Shown: positions 32,930 through 43,999, numbered from the stretch's first letter. The stretch: DNA of 64,000 nucleotides from Bathelium albidoporum (GCA_021031095.1 JAGFVP010000005.1:1-64000), one strand, 5' to 3'. Notes: generated from the letters alone by a model not told the origin. Numbers and translations are program-made.

Positions 32930-33876
32930 CCTACTGTGCGCATAGTGGTTTTACCAGGGCCGCGATTCAGCTCCAGGCGACCACTGCCACGGCTCGGATC
33001 TCGTATACCCACACCGTATCTACTTGTCAGATGCTCGCACAGGCGATGAAATGTTCGGGATCGAAGTTGCTCCAACGATGCAGCTAGATTTTGCATCCCG
33101 TCTCCATCGTTCGCGGTCCATCGACAGAACTCCTCGCGTTTGTGGATAGTGTAAGCCGACTCTTCGACAGCTTGCCCGACAACTTGCTCCGCGTCCAAAT
33201 CAATCCGCCTGACCCAATCGCCTCGTTCAGCGTGATGTGGATGTAGGCATACGCCTTTAGAGTGTCTAGAGACAGCCTGATCACCCTGGTCACGACCACA
33301 CGCCTGGGCAGACCGGTACGAGACGATCTTGTGCGCACACAAGCGAACCTGTCCTTGCCATCCGATACAAAGGCGTTCAGCTTCGGCTTTCGATATCTGG
33401 TCATCTGAGAACAGGTAACGCTTATTAGAGCTTCCACAACCAGCACGTCAAAGGCAAGGTATCCAGCGTAGCATCTCAGCGTCTCGTTTCCAGTCCCGCT
33501 GAATACGGCAATCTGAACAACATACGTCCCTTCGCAGAGCGAGCAGTAAGTCGTGCAATTCGCAGGAGTCCAAGTCAGGTCCCTCGAAGGGATGGCGTTG
33601 CGTCAGTTGCAAGTCATCTCGATCGACAAACAAGCGCGGGAATTCTTTCGTTAGACTGTGACGATTTCGAAATGCTCGGCACGTCTGTGACAATAACTAC
33701 TTATCACTGATGCTGAGGTAATCCTGTATGCAACTGAACAAGTCTTCGCCGATCTGAAAGATAGTACGATCGTTCTGCTTTAACGGTAACGCGGCGCTTG
33801 AGAGCCGTTCGAACAGTATACGCGCGGGGTTCAAAGGGCGCCAAGCTTCCCGCAATGGACTTTGGAACACCGCAAA
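32930..33876 (-). pseudogene. Broken F-box-like protein
   Basis: The minus strand carries IGEDLFSCIQDYLSISDK, a TAG (33694-33696), then LLSQTCRAFRNRHSLTKEFP. Together these resemble an F-box helix set (L-x2-I-x2-YL then LSQTCRAF). Further in frame come RDDLQLTQRHPFEGPDLDS, a Cys pair region (DVCCSDC) and RDWKRDAEMLRWIPCL, then a TGA near 33447. Past it lie YLFSDDQISKAEAERLCIGW and QGQVRLCAHKIVSY. Later segments jump between frames. F-box proteins recruit substrates to SCF ubiquitin ligases; this copy has at least two stops and several shifts and is not expected to be functional. Its 5' edge abuts copy B of the dispersed repeat at 33877-33924. Confidence 0.55.
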
Positions 33877-33924
33877 TGTCAGGGTATAACTTGTTCTACC
33901 AAGAGATTGTTTTTTGGCTTGACA
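33877..33924 (+). repeat. Dispersed terminal-repeat-like sequence, copy B
   Basis: 48 nt matching 7095-7151. The shared 41-nt core differs at one position (C in copy A, T in copy B). It begins TGTCAGG and ends CTTGACA, an imperfect inverted pair, as in the end of a small DNA transposon. Confidence 0.6.
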
Positions 33925-34610
33925 CCAAACCCAGTCCTGATATTCCACGAAGATCAAATTCTTATTAAAGGAGACTCCATTTAGAACAAGCCTCATTAAT
34001 ACTTTACTCGGAATCTGATTTGATTTAAGACAAGATTCACCGGCAGATAGCTCTAAGTCTAAAAACTACAAAAACTACAACTCTTTAGAACGCCTAATCG
34101 CAAGTTGCATTTGGCTAATCGAGCAAGGATCTGAGTGCTGTGCAGAAGTGGTTCTACAGGTAGCAATCTGCTTGCATTCCTCATATTGCAGAATTCACAC
34201 GGCGACGTACTCCGTGGAGAAGTAATTTATATCGCTTAGAACTATGCGGGGCGTACCGTGCAGTGAGTTGGCGCATCGTGGCATTATGGTTTTGGCCGAC
34301 AATGCTAGCATGCCCGGATCGCCGCATCGATTCCAATTAGCACGGCTTGTGGCTCATCGAACTGCCTTGTATGAGGCCCTACAACCGGACCGGCGATAGG
34401 CTCTCACGTGTGTGCAAGGGTCAGTGACAGGGGCTGTGACGGTCCGTCTCGCTTCGGAACTTCCACTGCCCATTGTCTAGACATAATTCTACCTTCTCGA
34501 CCTATTTCGCCTAGTTGAAGGTGATGCGAGGTATCGGCTAAATCTTGCAGCGCAATCTTGTCAACCAGCAGCAAGGCTGCACATCAGTACGCCTGGAGAC
34601 CTCATCCAAC

Positions 34611-36177
34611 ATGCCGAGCGACTCAACAACTCCATACTGTATCGATCGAAATGGCATCCTCGCCTGGCAAGCGGCTATTGATACTGCGCTGTCGCAGTCG
34701 CCTTCCTCTCCGAAAGATCCAGCCTTGCCCCTGGATCGTCGACAACCTCTTGAAGAAATCGATCCGAACATGGCAGAAAGTCCAAAGAAGAGAACCAGAG
34801 ACAGGGATAAAAGTTTGAACGATCCGGACAGCACATCAAGATCCCGCACACGCGTAGTACCAACTTGCGAGGATCAGCAGACATCACCGACTAGACAGAC
34901 TCGACAAGGATCGCGCAGGCAGCAGAAGACTTCGATGAGCACAGCACAACTGGGGAAGGTACCAGATTTGCAGTCGATATCATCAAGTGACGCAGATCCA
35001 TTGCAAAGTCTGCCAGATATTACACCGAATGACTCTGTTTCAGGGCCTTCGGTAATTTCGAAAGGCTCTTCACGCCCATCCAGCCCAACAAAGAAACAAG
35101 CGGATTTGGCATTAGGCGAGATACCGTGTGAAATTAAGGGGGCAGCACCAGACTTTGGTACTCTGCCAGACGATGTGCATGGCCTATATTTAAAGCTTGT
35201 GAAAATCTGTAGCGGAGAAGCAATAATTCCCCGGCATGTGATAGTAAGTGTGCTTTCTGAGCTTTCGCGGGATACGCAACCTTTTTTTTACTGTTCTTAG
35301 GAACTCATCGAAGGCAACAATGTAATCAGACCGTATATGATAGCCACTGACACTCATGACAAAGAAACTGCATTTTTCGAGTGGAAGTCTATCAAAACGA
35401 TCTTGAAACATACACAGAAATGTTTAACAGGGGAGAAATCTGAGCCAGCCTGGAACGAATCAGTGCATCGACGTATACTAGACCTTGCATTTGAGGAAGA
35501 TTCGGAACTTTCCGTTGAGAATGTGTATGTATTACCTCTGTACTCAGTCTCATGATTAAATCTTACGCCAACTAGAACTGCTGCTCAGATTGCTCCCGAC
35601 TTTATACCTACCATGGGCTCCAGTTCCAAAACTGACCCACAATCCAAGATGATTGACTATACAGTTGACCTGGTCCTTCCACCCTTATCGACTGAAAGTG
35701 TACGCAAGTATTTCACCTCACTCGATCAATATAACCACCGCACGCTCAACCAAAGTCTTTATATTCGTGAGCAACCTACTGCGATATCTATCGAGACCAA
35801 AGGGAGTAATCCGAACAACCCATTGATACAGCTCGCTACTTGGGCATCTGCTTGGCACAAACGGATGCGCCTCATAGTCTCAGGAATCAATATTGTGACG
35901 CTGCCGTTAATCGTGATCGAAAAAGAATTCTGGGAGCTGAGCTTTCTATGTGATCGTGGTAAAAAAGTGGTACGTAACAACGACAATCCATTTGCTTCCA
36001 CTCTCACTAAAGCTGGGTTAGGAAATCTGGAAATTTTGCTTCCCTATTGGGAACACCAACAGTGCGCAAGAAGTGTATAAGCTCTTGGCTGTTCTGCGCG
36101 CTCTTGCGGAGTGGATTCGTGAGGTTTATAAACCTTGGTTTGAAAGAACCATCATGTCGGTCATCAATGCGATATGA
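34611..36177 (+). pseudogene. PD-(D/E)XK nuclease-like protein (fungal PDDEXK_12 type) with a single frameshift
   Basis: Three exons (34611-35243, 35301-35524, 35576 onward) with 57- and 51-nt introns. The N-terminus MPSDSTTPYCIDRNGILAWQ is followed by a Ser/Thr/Arg-rich disordered region of ~150 residues. The nuclease-like fold then runs through IDYTVDLVLPP, the ETKG core (AISIETKGSNPNN, the E-x-K motif), QLATWASAWHKRM and the strand LPLIVIEKEFWEL. After LEILLP the frame breaks at about 36045 (TTCCCTATTGGG). One base less would continue as IGNTNSAQEVYKLLAVLRAL and AEWIREVYKPWFE to a TGA at 36175-36177, which is the normal family C-terminus. All else is intact, so this is a very young pseudogene or a base-call error. 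Such proteins are expanded in fungi; their activity is mostly untested. Confidence 0.75.
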
Positions 36178-36397
36178 TCAAGAGTACGTCATTGATATGG
36201 AATCGTTGCTGCCGCTGTTTTTCGGGGCGCCTGCTTCGGTACCAAGCCACTTGTTGGAGGAAGCAGCATTACAAAGGCTTGGAACCAGCTCAGCAAATTG
36301 TATATGTTCTACAATCATCTCTTCTGCATCTGACAATTCGATCCCTCATCCACGATTATGCTTTCTGACATCACTTTCTCGGTCAATTAGAAGTAAT

Positions 36398-36709
36398 TTA
36401 CGGGTTTACATGAGCACTTAAGCTATAGCTGGCCGTCTTTATCATTTCTTTTACATTTCCAACATGGGCATCAAGATCTCTCTGGGCCCGCTTGGCAGGC
36501 TTGTCACGCAGCAATGAGATTTTTTCTGCCTCGGCTTTTACAGTTGCGACAAAGTTTTGCCAGCATCCGTCGCAGATGCTCTCCTTTCCGCATCTTCGAC
36601 GACCATAGATTGCAGAGAATGGAAGTCGACATCAAGCGCAGCTTCCAAGCACAACATCAATGATCTCGCGAGGGTCTTCCTTTTGTTTCTCTGAGACGTT
36701 GCTCGCCAT
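36398..36709 (-). pseudogene. Small Cys-rich protein remnant with one in-frame stop
   Basis: From ATG 36709 the minus strand reads MASNVSEKQKEDPREIIDVV, then CA, TGA (36634-36632), CRLPFSAIYGRRRCGKES, ICDGCWQNFVATVKAEAEK and a helical tail to TAA at 36398-36400. The Cys spacing (C-x2-C, x12, C, x5, C-x2-C) suggests a small zinc-binding fold. The TGA sits where TGG (Trp) or another codon would be expected. No family name can be given. It lies between two other broken genes. Confidence 0.45.
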
Positions 36710-37126
36710 GACTCTAAACGTCATAGTCACAAAAAGAGGCCAAAAAGCCATTTTTGCCATCTGCATCGCCGTTTGAAAGGATCGCTTGTCGGCGGCTCCG
36801 ATGCCACGAATAACGGCGTGTCAGCGATGTTCCGAGCTACGGAGACAAGGCTGAGAGGCCGTATCAATGAGCTGGAACGTGTACTGGCCTCCCGGCAAGG
36901 GCTCCCTTGGCGATGATAATCTTGACAGGAAACAAGCCCACTCCGCAGGTACGAAAGGTGTCGAGCAAGCTCCTGTCCTCATCTTGACGATTGAAATCTC
37001 TAAGATCGGACGGCGCACGGCATTCTCCTTGCGTTAGGAGTGGCACTGCCCTGTACTTGAATTGTAATACAGCGAATGCTTCCCTTGTTGTGTCGGCCTG
37101 GCAGTGTCGCGGTATATCCATACATC

Positions 37127-38773
37127 TCATGGGACCCCACGTTGCCGTCTTATCACTCGACCAGCCCGTTGACAATTGTACATCCCATTCTTCCTAACCC
37201 ACGAGACGGTTGTTTGAGCGGAGGGGTTACGCTGCGACGATTTTGCAGCAGACATTCGTCTTCCATGATTATTTTTTATCAGCGCGGACGATTGACTAGT
37301 CCGTTTGGCCGTAGACGGAATGTCCTTTGCCAGCTCGTCAGTGGATGTTTCTGAATCCGAAAAGCTGATCTCGTTCTCATCCTCGTCCTCGACCTCCGCA
37401 GTTCAAGCAAAGCTTGGCCCTGCTGATTCCTCTGTTGACTCAACAGCGGTCGCAGCAGGTCTAGCATTTGCCTGGCCAATGAAGGCATTTCTCTGTTCTC
37501 CTGCCTAGTCTCTGGCATTTTTGAATGCTGTGACACCGTGTTGGAAGGTTTCTGGATTGCCAGTTATACCCCACGCATTTGATTGATGCATAAGGTACTC
37601 AGGTCGGGTTGCCGATGTACTCGGTTGATGAGGATGATGGGCGTACATCTTCAAATAGCCTGCCTGATACGTCTATGAAAGAGTGTAAGCATTGTTGTCA
37701 CACGTCTCCTTGTCGAAATGATAGGTACGAAGCTACTGTATTGCTCTCGCCCCTACTGCACCATCGTGAGCGGCTTGCCGCAGGGCAACGGCAGGTAAGC
37801 CATGCGGTCCTTTTGCTTCAAGGAAAAAATTGGGCGCGGCGGGGAGCGCAGTATTTGTCGAAGGAACGGTGCAGCTGCTTAGCTCATCACGGACGTCTCT
37901 GCGAATGCTGGTTGGCGGAGCGCCGTAGTAGTAATCTGGTTTCGCTTGCGTAATGTTTTCTGTCATCGGCGCAATATTGGTGTACAAGACGTTTCTCTGG
38001 GCACGATCAGAACCTCTCATCGCTCTGAACATCGCCGGAATGATCGTTTCTCGAACAGCATCTTCATTGGATGCTCGGTCATCTGCGGCAACAAATTCTC
38101 GATAAAAGGCTCCGGCGGTTCTTCGCCATTGGGATACTCGTAGCCCTTCACTAGGACGCCCGGATCATTGAGATGCTGAGCAAAATTCAGACCCGCAGGT
38201 TTGAACCTTTTCGTACTTATTGTCTGGCCCGTCGTAGTCCTTTCGGTAGTCTAGGTCCTTGAAGAGAACAATGCATCACGACCACGTTGGTAACTTGATC
38301 GACTCGAGCTGATCCTGGGGTTGGAAGGGGTAGGTTCGGGATACTGGGGAATTGTCATCAGCAGCGGCACCAACGTCGAAGAGAGATGCAATACATCCTT
38401 CGCACAGATCTGATAAGTCTGGGCTACCACATCGAGCGAATCGCAGGAGATCTTTGAGATCTTGTGGCGCACACTGGCCGAATGGGTCAAGAGATAGCGC
38501 TAGACCACTGTGCTTTCCCTCAAGAGACCGTTGAGTGGTTGATGGTACACTTGAGCAGAACGGTATGCGCAAGGAGGCGTTTCTTCTGTCGAACTCTTTC
38601 AGCGCGTATTTGGTCAACCAGATCTTCGACAAGTCGTCCCAAAAGGCTGGCGTGTCGATATAGCCCCAGGTTCGATGCCGGGACTTACGCGGCCATTTGG
38701 CCGGAGGTTGCGACAGTGGGTATGGCTCCGCGCAGTGCCGTTTGCGTGGATCGAGACGGACCGCCTCGGGCAT
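37127..38773 (-). pseudogene. Broken DUF7924-type fungal protein
   Basis: From ATG 38773 the minus strand reads a basic N-terminus, then YIDTPAFWDDLSKIWLTKYA and LKEFDRRN, a motif shared by a large fungal family. After frame changes come VLVKGYEYPNGEEPPEPFIE, then NVLYTNIAPMTENITQAKPD, YYYGAPPTSIRRDVRDELSS and LPAAPNFFLEAKGPHGLPAV, the signature core (PD, E-x-K-like). The core ends at TAG (37733-37735). Beyond it KMYAHHPHQP, GNPETFQHGVTAFKNARD, TAG (37505-37507), AGEQRNAFIGQAN and an acidic tail (EVEDEDENEISFSDSETS) follow. Four or more disabling changes are visible. These proteins are nuclease-like in fold by family knowledge; their biological role is unknown. Confidence 0.7.
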
Positions 38774-39336
38774 GGAGGAGCCGTCAACATGGGAGACGAT
38801 GTCAGTTTGGCGTTGATAGGAGAGTCGTCACTACATTTGAAAGTGATCATGTTGGGAGGGGATGCAATCAAGCCGGCGGCAGGAGCAGGAGCGGTCTTTC
38901 AATGCATGCGATTCCGAGGCAACGAGCAGCGACGCGTGTCTCATGTGTGCAGATGTTGACAGATGTTGAGCCTAATCATTGGCAGGCTGAGAGAGAGAAA
39001 CGCTGACTTGCTTTGGCGTGTTCTCTCCGAACTCAGCAACCCAGCACGTCAATTGTTCAGGGTAACATCCGGTACGAAAGTCGGCAAATCAACATTCTGG
39101 TCGTGCACGATTTTCTTGGCCTCTCCATGTCTGAAGGGCAGATTGTGATGTAATCCTCGCAGATCCACACGTGGATGTCAGAATAATTGGCACACACGAT
39201 TCGGCGGGCGCCTCACCAAACCAGAGCGGCCGTATCAGCATATTAGTTATTCTCAATTTAATAACACTACAATCACAACTGACTTTTAGTAAAAATTTCA
39301 TATCTGAATGTAATTTGAATCAAGATCTACAATTGT

Positions 39337-39353
39337 AAAAAAAAAAAAAAAAA
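39337..39353. repeat. Poly-A tract (A17)
   Basis: Seventeen consecutive A followed by an A/G-rich stretch. It might be the tail of an old retroposed sequence, but no target-site duplication or reverse-transcriptase relic was seen beside it. Confidence 0.4.
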
Positions 39354-39558
39354 GAAAACAGAAAAAGAAAAATATTATATCACATTTTGATTGAAAGAAA
39401 GACCATGCTAGAATCTAGTAAGGTGCATCTTCCGGAAGTTAGCGAGCTAATCACTGAGAACGGGCGGGGCATTCTCGGCAATCTTAGGCGCTTAGCTCGT
39501 CCCCTCCAACAGCATGATAGGATAGTTCAGGGCGGGAACAGGAACGGCGCGAGCGACA

Positions 39559-40069
39559 ATGAAGGAGGTCATGCAGACTTCCCGGATTCCCTCGAACTTT
39601 CAATCACCTGGACCTAAGGCTGGTTCTGATCCTGGAGCCGGTGATTCACCAGGCCGGGATGTTGGCACTGCAAGTATTGGTCTAGGTTCTCAAGGCTCTC
39701 AAGGCTCTCAAGGCTCTCAGGGCTCTCGAGGTTCTCAAGGTTCGCAAGGATCAAGCTCAAATGCGGCTCCAGATCCTGCGGCGGACGCTGTGGAAGAGAT
39801 TGTGTCCGTTGTCGCCGCTGGTGCTGTAGGCTCCTCAGCGTCTACTCGTGATGGGGCTGGGGATGGGGGAATGGATTTGGGCGGAGATACTGCCTTGTCA
39901 GGCATCTGCGGCTTGTACATCTCGCATTGTACACAGCCCAGCAGCTCTCAGCCTCGTCTCGTCGCTGCCTTGCCTGACTTCCTCGACATCAATCTGCTGC
40001 AATTGTTCGCAACTCAGACAAATTTTTTCTGTGACTATCTGTTTCATCGTACTCGAATTTTGAACCAAT
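39559..40069 (+). other. Gly-Ser-Gln repeat stretch upstream of the NLR gene
   Basis: A frame from ATG 39559 contains seven or eight degenerate 9-bp units (39687-39755) encoding Gly-Ser-Gln, followed by Ala/Gly-rich sequence. The frame ends inside the NLR start codon region (stop at 40075-40077), so it overlaps the NLR coding sequence by eight bases. The C-terminal part looks like translated leader. It could be an upstream exon or UTR with a minisatellite rather than a gene. Confidence 0.3.
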
Positions 40070-43000
40070 ATGGCTGAAGCATTCGTTGTCGTGGGTATTG
40101 TCTCGAGCATTGTTCAGCTGGTCGACTTCGGATCCAAGGTGCTCGTAAGGCTGCACGAGTACCAGACTACGTTGGAAGAGATACCGGAATCTTTTCGACT
40201 TGTCAAGGGAGAACTACCCATCCTGATAGACACGCTTCAGCAGACCAAGTCTATTGCGGAGAACGACACTTTGAGACCAGAAACGGAAGCTGCCCTTCGT
40301 CAGGTGATTGAAAGATGTGTTGAAAACATCAAAACACTCGACGAGATCATCCGCAACAATCTGCCAAATGCCAATGATTCCTGGCACAAAAAGAGCCGAA
40401 AGGCAATTAAAAGCTTTAAACAGGATAGGAAAGTCAGCAAGATAATGGCCGAAATTAAAAGTCACATCCAAAATTTGACATACTATCACGTCGCTACTGC
40501 ACCAACGAGGCAACCTGACTCAAGTACGTATCCTCTCGAGATGGCCATAACCGTGCTAAACAAGCATGCAAATGTCAGCTCCACCGCCAACCCCATCTTC
40601 TACGGTTCCTTTCGAGCGCGATTCCGCCTTTGTTGACCGCGACGACCTTCTCTTACAAATCGATGAACGGTGCTCACAACCGGCGGGCCGCGCAGCGCTT
40701 GTTGGGCTGGGCGGTGTGGGGAAGTCCCAACTTGCTATCGAGTATACCTATCGTGTTCGATCTAGGTCAGCGGAAACATGGGTTTTGTGGATACACGCAA
40801 GCAACGCAGCTCGATTCGAGCAGAGCTGTCGGGATATTGCAAAAAAGCTCAAGATTCCTGGACGGGAGAACCCGGAGGCTAATCTTTTTGAGCTGGTATA
40901 TGACTGGCTTTGCAAGATCGAGGAAAAGTGGCTGCTCGTTCTTGACAACGTTGATGATGCTCAATTTCTTCTCGACACCAAAAGCCAAAGTCAAGCCAGT
41001 GAACCAGATGGCGGAGCTTCCAGACCACTCTGGGCATATTTCCCACAGACCCTGCATGGTTCAATCATCATCACCTCGCGGAGTCGAGAGGCGGCGTCGA
41101 AACTCATCGAACCAAAAGACATCATTCCAGTCAAGCCAATGAGCGACATGCACGCAACCGAGCTATTCGAGAAGAAGCTAGAGCCTGAAGTGCAAAGAAA
41201 CGATGGAGACATTGCGAAGCTCGTAGCCGCACTTGAGTTCATGCCGCTTGCCATTGTTCAAGCTACAGCGTATATCTCACAGCTGGCGCCACGGTGTTCG
41301 GTTCGGGAATATTTTGAGAGTTTGCAGAGGAGCGATCGATCAAAATCAAGTCTCTTGAACCATGGCGGGGGCCACCTCCGCAGAGACCATGAGGCTAAAA
41401 ACTCAATCATCACAACCTGGCAAATATCATTCGAACATATCCGTCAAACAAGGTCTTCTGCGGCAGACTTGCTGTCTCTCATGAGCTTCTTTGATTCACA
41501 AGGCATTCCCGAGGCTTTGGTTCGAAATCGAGCTCAAAGAGATGAAGATCAAGAAGATACTGACCCCAAGGAGGATGATGGAGACAGTGATGACGAAGAC
41601 AGCACGCTAGAGTTTGAGGAGAATGAATTTGAAATGGACGTACAGACGTTGAGGAACTATTCATTCGTGTCATTCAGTATAGACCGTCATGTCTTTGAGA
41701 TGCACAAGCTGATACAGCTGGCGACCCGGGAATGGCTAGCGGCAAATGCACAGCTTGAGAAATGGAAGTGGCAATACATCAAAAACCTCGACCACGAAAT
41801 GCCCACATGGGAATACGAAAATTGGACGAAATGTCAGCAGTATTTCCCACATGTGCAGTCCGCAGTTACGCAACGACCCACGGACAATGCTTCGTTGCTA
41901 CACTGGGCTTCAGTGCTGTACAAAGGAGCGTGGTACGCACATCGCCGTGGATACATAGTCAGTGCGGAGGAGATGTCAATGAAGGCAATGAAGACAAACA
42001 GGAATATACTCGGGCAGGAGGACGCAAGGACATTGAGTTGCATGAATGTGGTAGGAGCGGTTTACCATATGGCAGGAAGATGGAAGGAGGCCGAAGAGCT
42101 ACAGACAGAAGTACTGGATATATACAAGCGAGTGCTAGGGCCAGACCATCCACATACATTAGTCAGTATTAACTATCTGGCGTCAACATATTTCAGCCAA
42201 GGGCGATGGAAAGAGGCCGAAGAGCTACAGACAGAAGAACTGAATATACGTAAGCGAGTGCTAGGGCCAGACCATCCAGATATAATAACCAGCATTGGCA
42301 ATCTGGCGTTAACATATTCCAATCAAGGGCGATGGAAGGAGGCCGAAGAGCTACAGACAGAAGAACTGGATTTACATAAGCGAGTGTTAGGGCCAGACCA
42401 TCCACATACATTGGTTAGCATTGGCAATCTGGCGTCAACATATTTCAGCCAAGGGCGATGGAAGGAGGCTGAAGAGCTACAGACAGAAGTACTGGATATA
42501 CACAAGCGAGTGCTAGGGCCAGACCATCCAGATACATTGATCAGCATTGATCATCTGGCGTCGACATATTCCAACCACGNNNNNNNNNNNNNNNNNNNNN
42601 NNNNNNNNNNNNNNNNNNNNNNNNNNNNNNNNNNNNNNNNNNNNNNNNNNNNNNNNNNNNNNNNNNNNNNNNNNNNNNNNNNNNNNNNNNNNNNNNNNNN
42701 NNNNNNNNNNNNNNNNNNNNNNNNNNNNNNNNNNNNNNNNNNNNNNNNNNNNNNNNNNNNNNNNNNNNNNNNNNNNNNNNNNNNNNNNNNNNNNNNNNNN
42801 NNNNNNNNNNNNNNNNNNNNNNNNNNNNNNNNNNNNNNNNNNNNNNNNNNNNNNNNNNNNNNNNNNNNNNNNNNNNNNNNNNNNNNNNNNNNNNNNNNNN
42901 NNNNNNNNNNNNNNNNNNNNNNNNNNNNNNNNNNNNNNNNNNNNNNNNNNNNNNNNNNNNNNNNNNNNNNNNNNNNNNNNNNNNNNNNNNNNNNNNNNNN

Positions 43001-43999
43001 NNNNNNNNNNNNNNNNNNNNNNNNNNNNNNNNNNNNNNNNNNNNNNNNNNNNNNNNNNNNNNNNNNNNNNNNNNNNNNNNNNNNNNNNNNNNNNNNNNNN
43101 NNNNNNNNNNNNNNNNNNNNNNNNNNNNNNNNNNNNNNNNNNNNNNNNNNNNNNNNNNNNNNNNNNNNNNNNNNNNNNNNNNNNNNNNNNNNNNNNNNNN
43201 NNNNNNNNNNNNNNNNNNNNNNNNNNNNNNNNNNNNNNNNNNNNNNNNNNNNNNTCATCTGGCGTTGACATATTCCAACCAAGGGCGATGGAAAGAGGCC
43301 GAAGAGCTACAGACAGAAATACTGGATATACGCAAGCGAGTGCTAGGGCCAGACCATCCACATACATTAATCAGCATTAATCATCTGGCGTTGACATATT
43401 CCAACCAAGGGCGATGGAAAGAGGCCGAAGAGCTACAGACAGAAATACTGGATATACACAAGCGAGTGCTAGGGCCAGACCATCCACATACATTAACTAG
43501 CATTAATAATCTGGCGTCAACATATTCTAACCAAGGGCGATGGAAAAAGGCCGAAGAGCTACAGACAGAAGTACTGGATATACGCAAGCGAGTGCTAGGG
43601 CCAGACCATCCACATACATTGATCAGCATTGGCAATCTGGCGTTAACATATTCCAACCACGGGCGATGGAAAGAGGCTGAAAAGCTACAGACAGAAGTAC
43701 TGGATATATGCAAGCGAGTGCTAGGGCCAGACCATCCAGATACGCTGATGAGTATGAACAACCTTGCATTCACCTTCTATGATTTAGGCAAAGAGGACGA
43801 TGCTACAGCGTTGATGGAAGACTGTCTGGGGAGGCGGAAGGTGATCCTAGGTCCAGACCACCCTTACACGATACGTTCGGAAGACATACTGAATGAGTGG
43901 CGCATGGGGCGTTTACGACTGGGACGATTCTACTTGACCATTGTGCTAAGCAATATGTTAAGAACCGTATTTTTGTGTGATGATTGGTGCCTTACCTAA
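40070..43999 (+). CDS. NLR-type receptor: SesA-like N-terminus, NB-ARC/NACHT NTPase, TPR array (interrupted by assembly gap)
   Basis: Exon 1 (40070-40523) starts MAEAFVVVGIVSSIVQLVDF, the SesA-like helical effector-domain signature, about 150 aa. A 55-nt intron (40524-40578) leads to exon 2. Its STAND NTPase has Walker A VGLGGVGKSQLAIEY (about residue 192-206), Walker B WLLVLDNVDD (about 267), sensor GSIIITSRSRE, GLPL-like EFMPLAIVQATAYI and MHD-like FEMHKLIQLATREWL (about 525). An acidic insert (DEDQEDTDPKEDDGDSDDE) precedes the MHD part. From 42081 nearly identical 42-residue TPR units follow, enter the N gap at 42580 and resume at 43255. A degenerate last repeat and the stop at 43997-43999 complete the gene. 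Fungal NLRs oligomerise on ligand binding and trigger cell death or other nonself responses. All NTPase motifs are intact. The true protein length is unknown because of the gap. Confidence 0.9.
42081..43792 (+). repeat. 126-bp TPR-coding tandem repeat array with high internal identity
   Basis: Units start at 42081, 42207, 42333 and 42459 before the gap and at 43289, 43415, 43541 and 43667 after it. Each encodes 42 aa on the pattern WKEAEELQTEVLDI, KRVLGPDHP and LASTYSNQGR. Differences cluster at a few positions (the residue after LDI: Y, R, H or C; the one after DHP: H or D; and SI followed by N, G or D plus Y, N or H). Such concentrated variation at solvent-exposed TPR positions is what a rapidly re-shuffled recognition surface would show. 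Confidence 0.9.
42580..43254. other. Assembly gap (675 N) inside the TPR array
   Basis: Unresolved bases within a near-identical tandem repeat. The repeat phase before and after the gap differs by 74 of 126 bases, and the reading frames on the two sides also differ, so the N count is an estimate and not the real length. Confidence 0.95.

Noticed and set aside
39337..39353. Poly-A tract as proof of a LINE or processed pseudogene
   Set aside because: No reverse-transcriptase sequence or target-site duplication was found beside it.
41342..41365. Possible second intron in the NLR NTPase region
   Set aside because: The frame stays open and the conserved order of NTPase motifs is continuous without splicing.
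42513..43380. Frames crossing the N run on either strand
   Set aside because: They consist largely of unknown residues and carry no information. The minus-strand ones are shadows of the TPR units.
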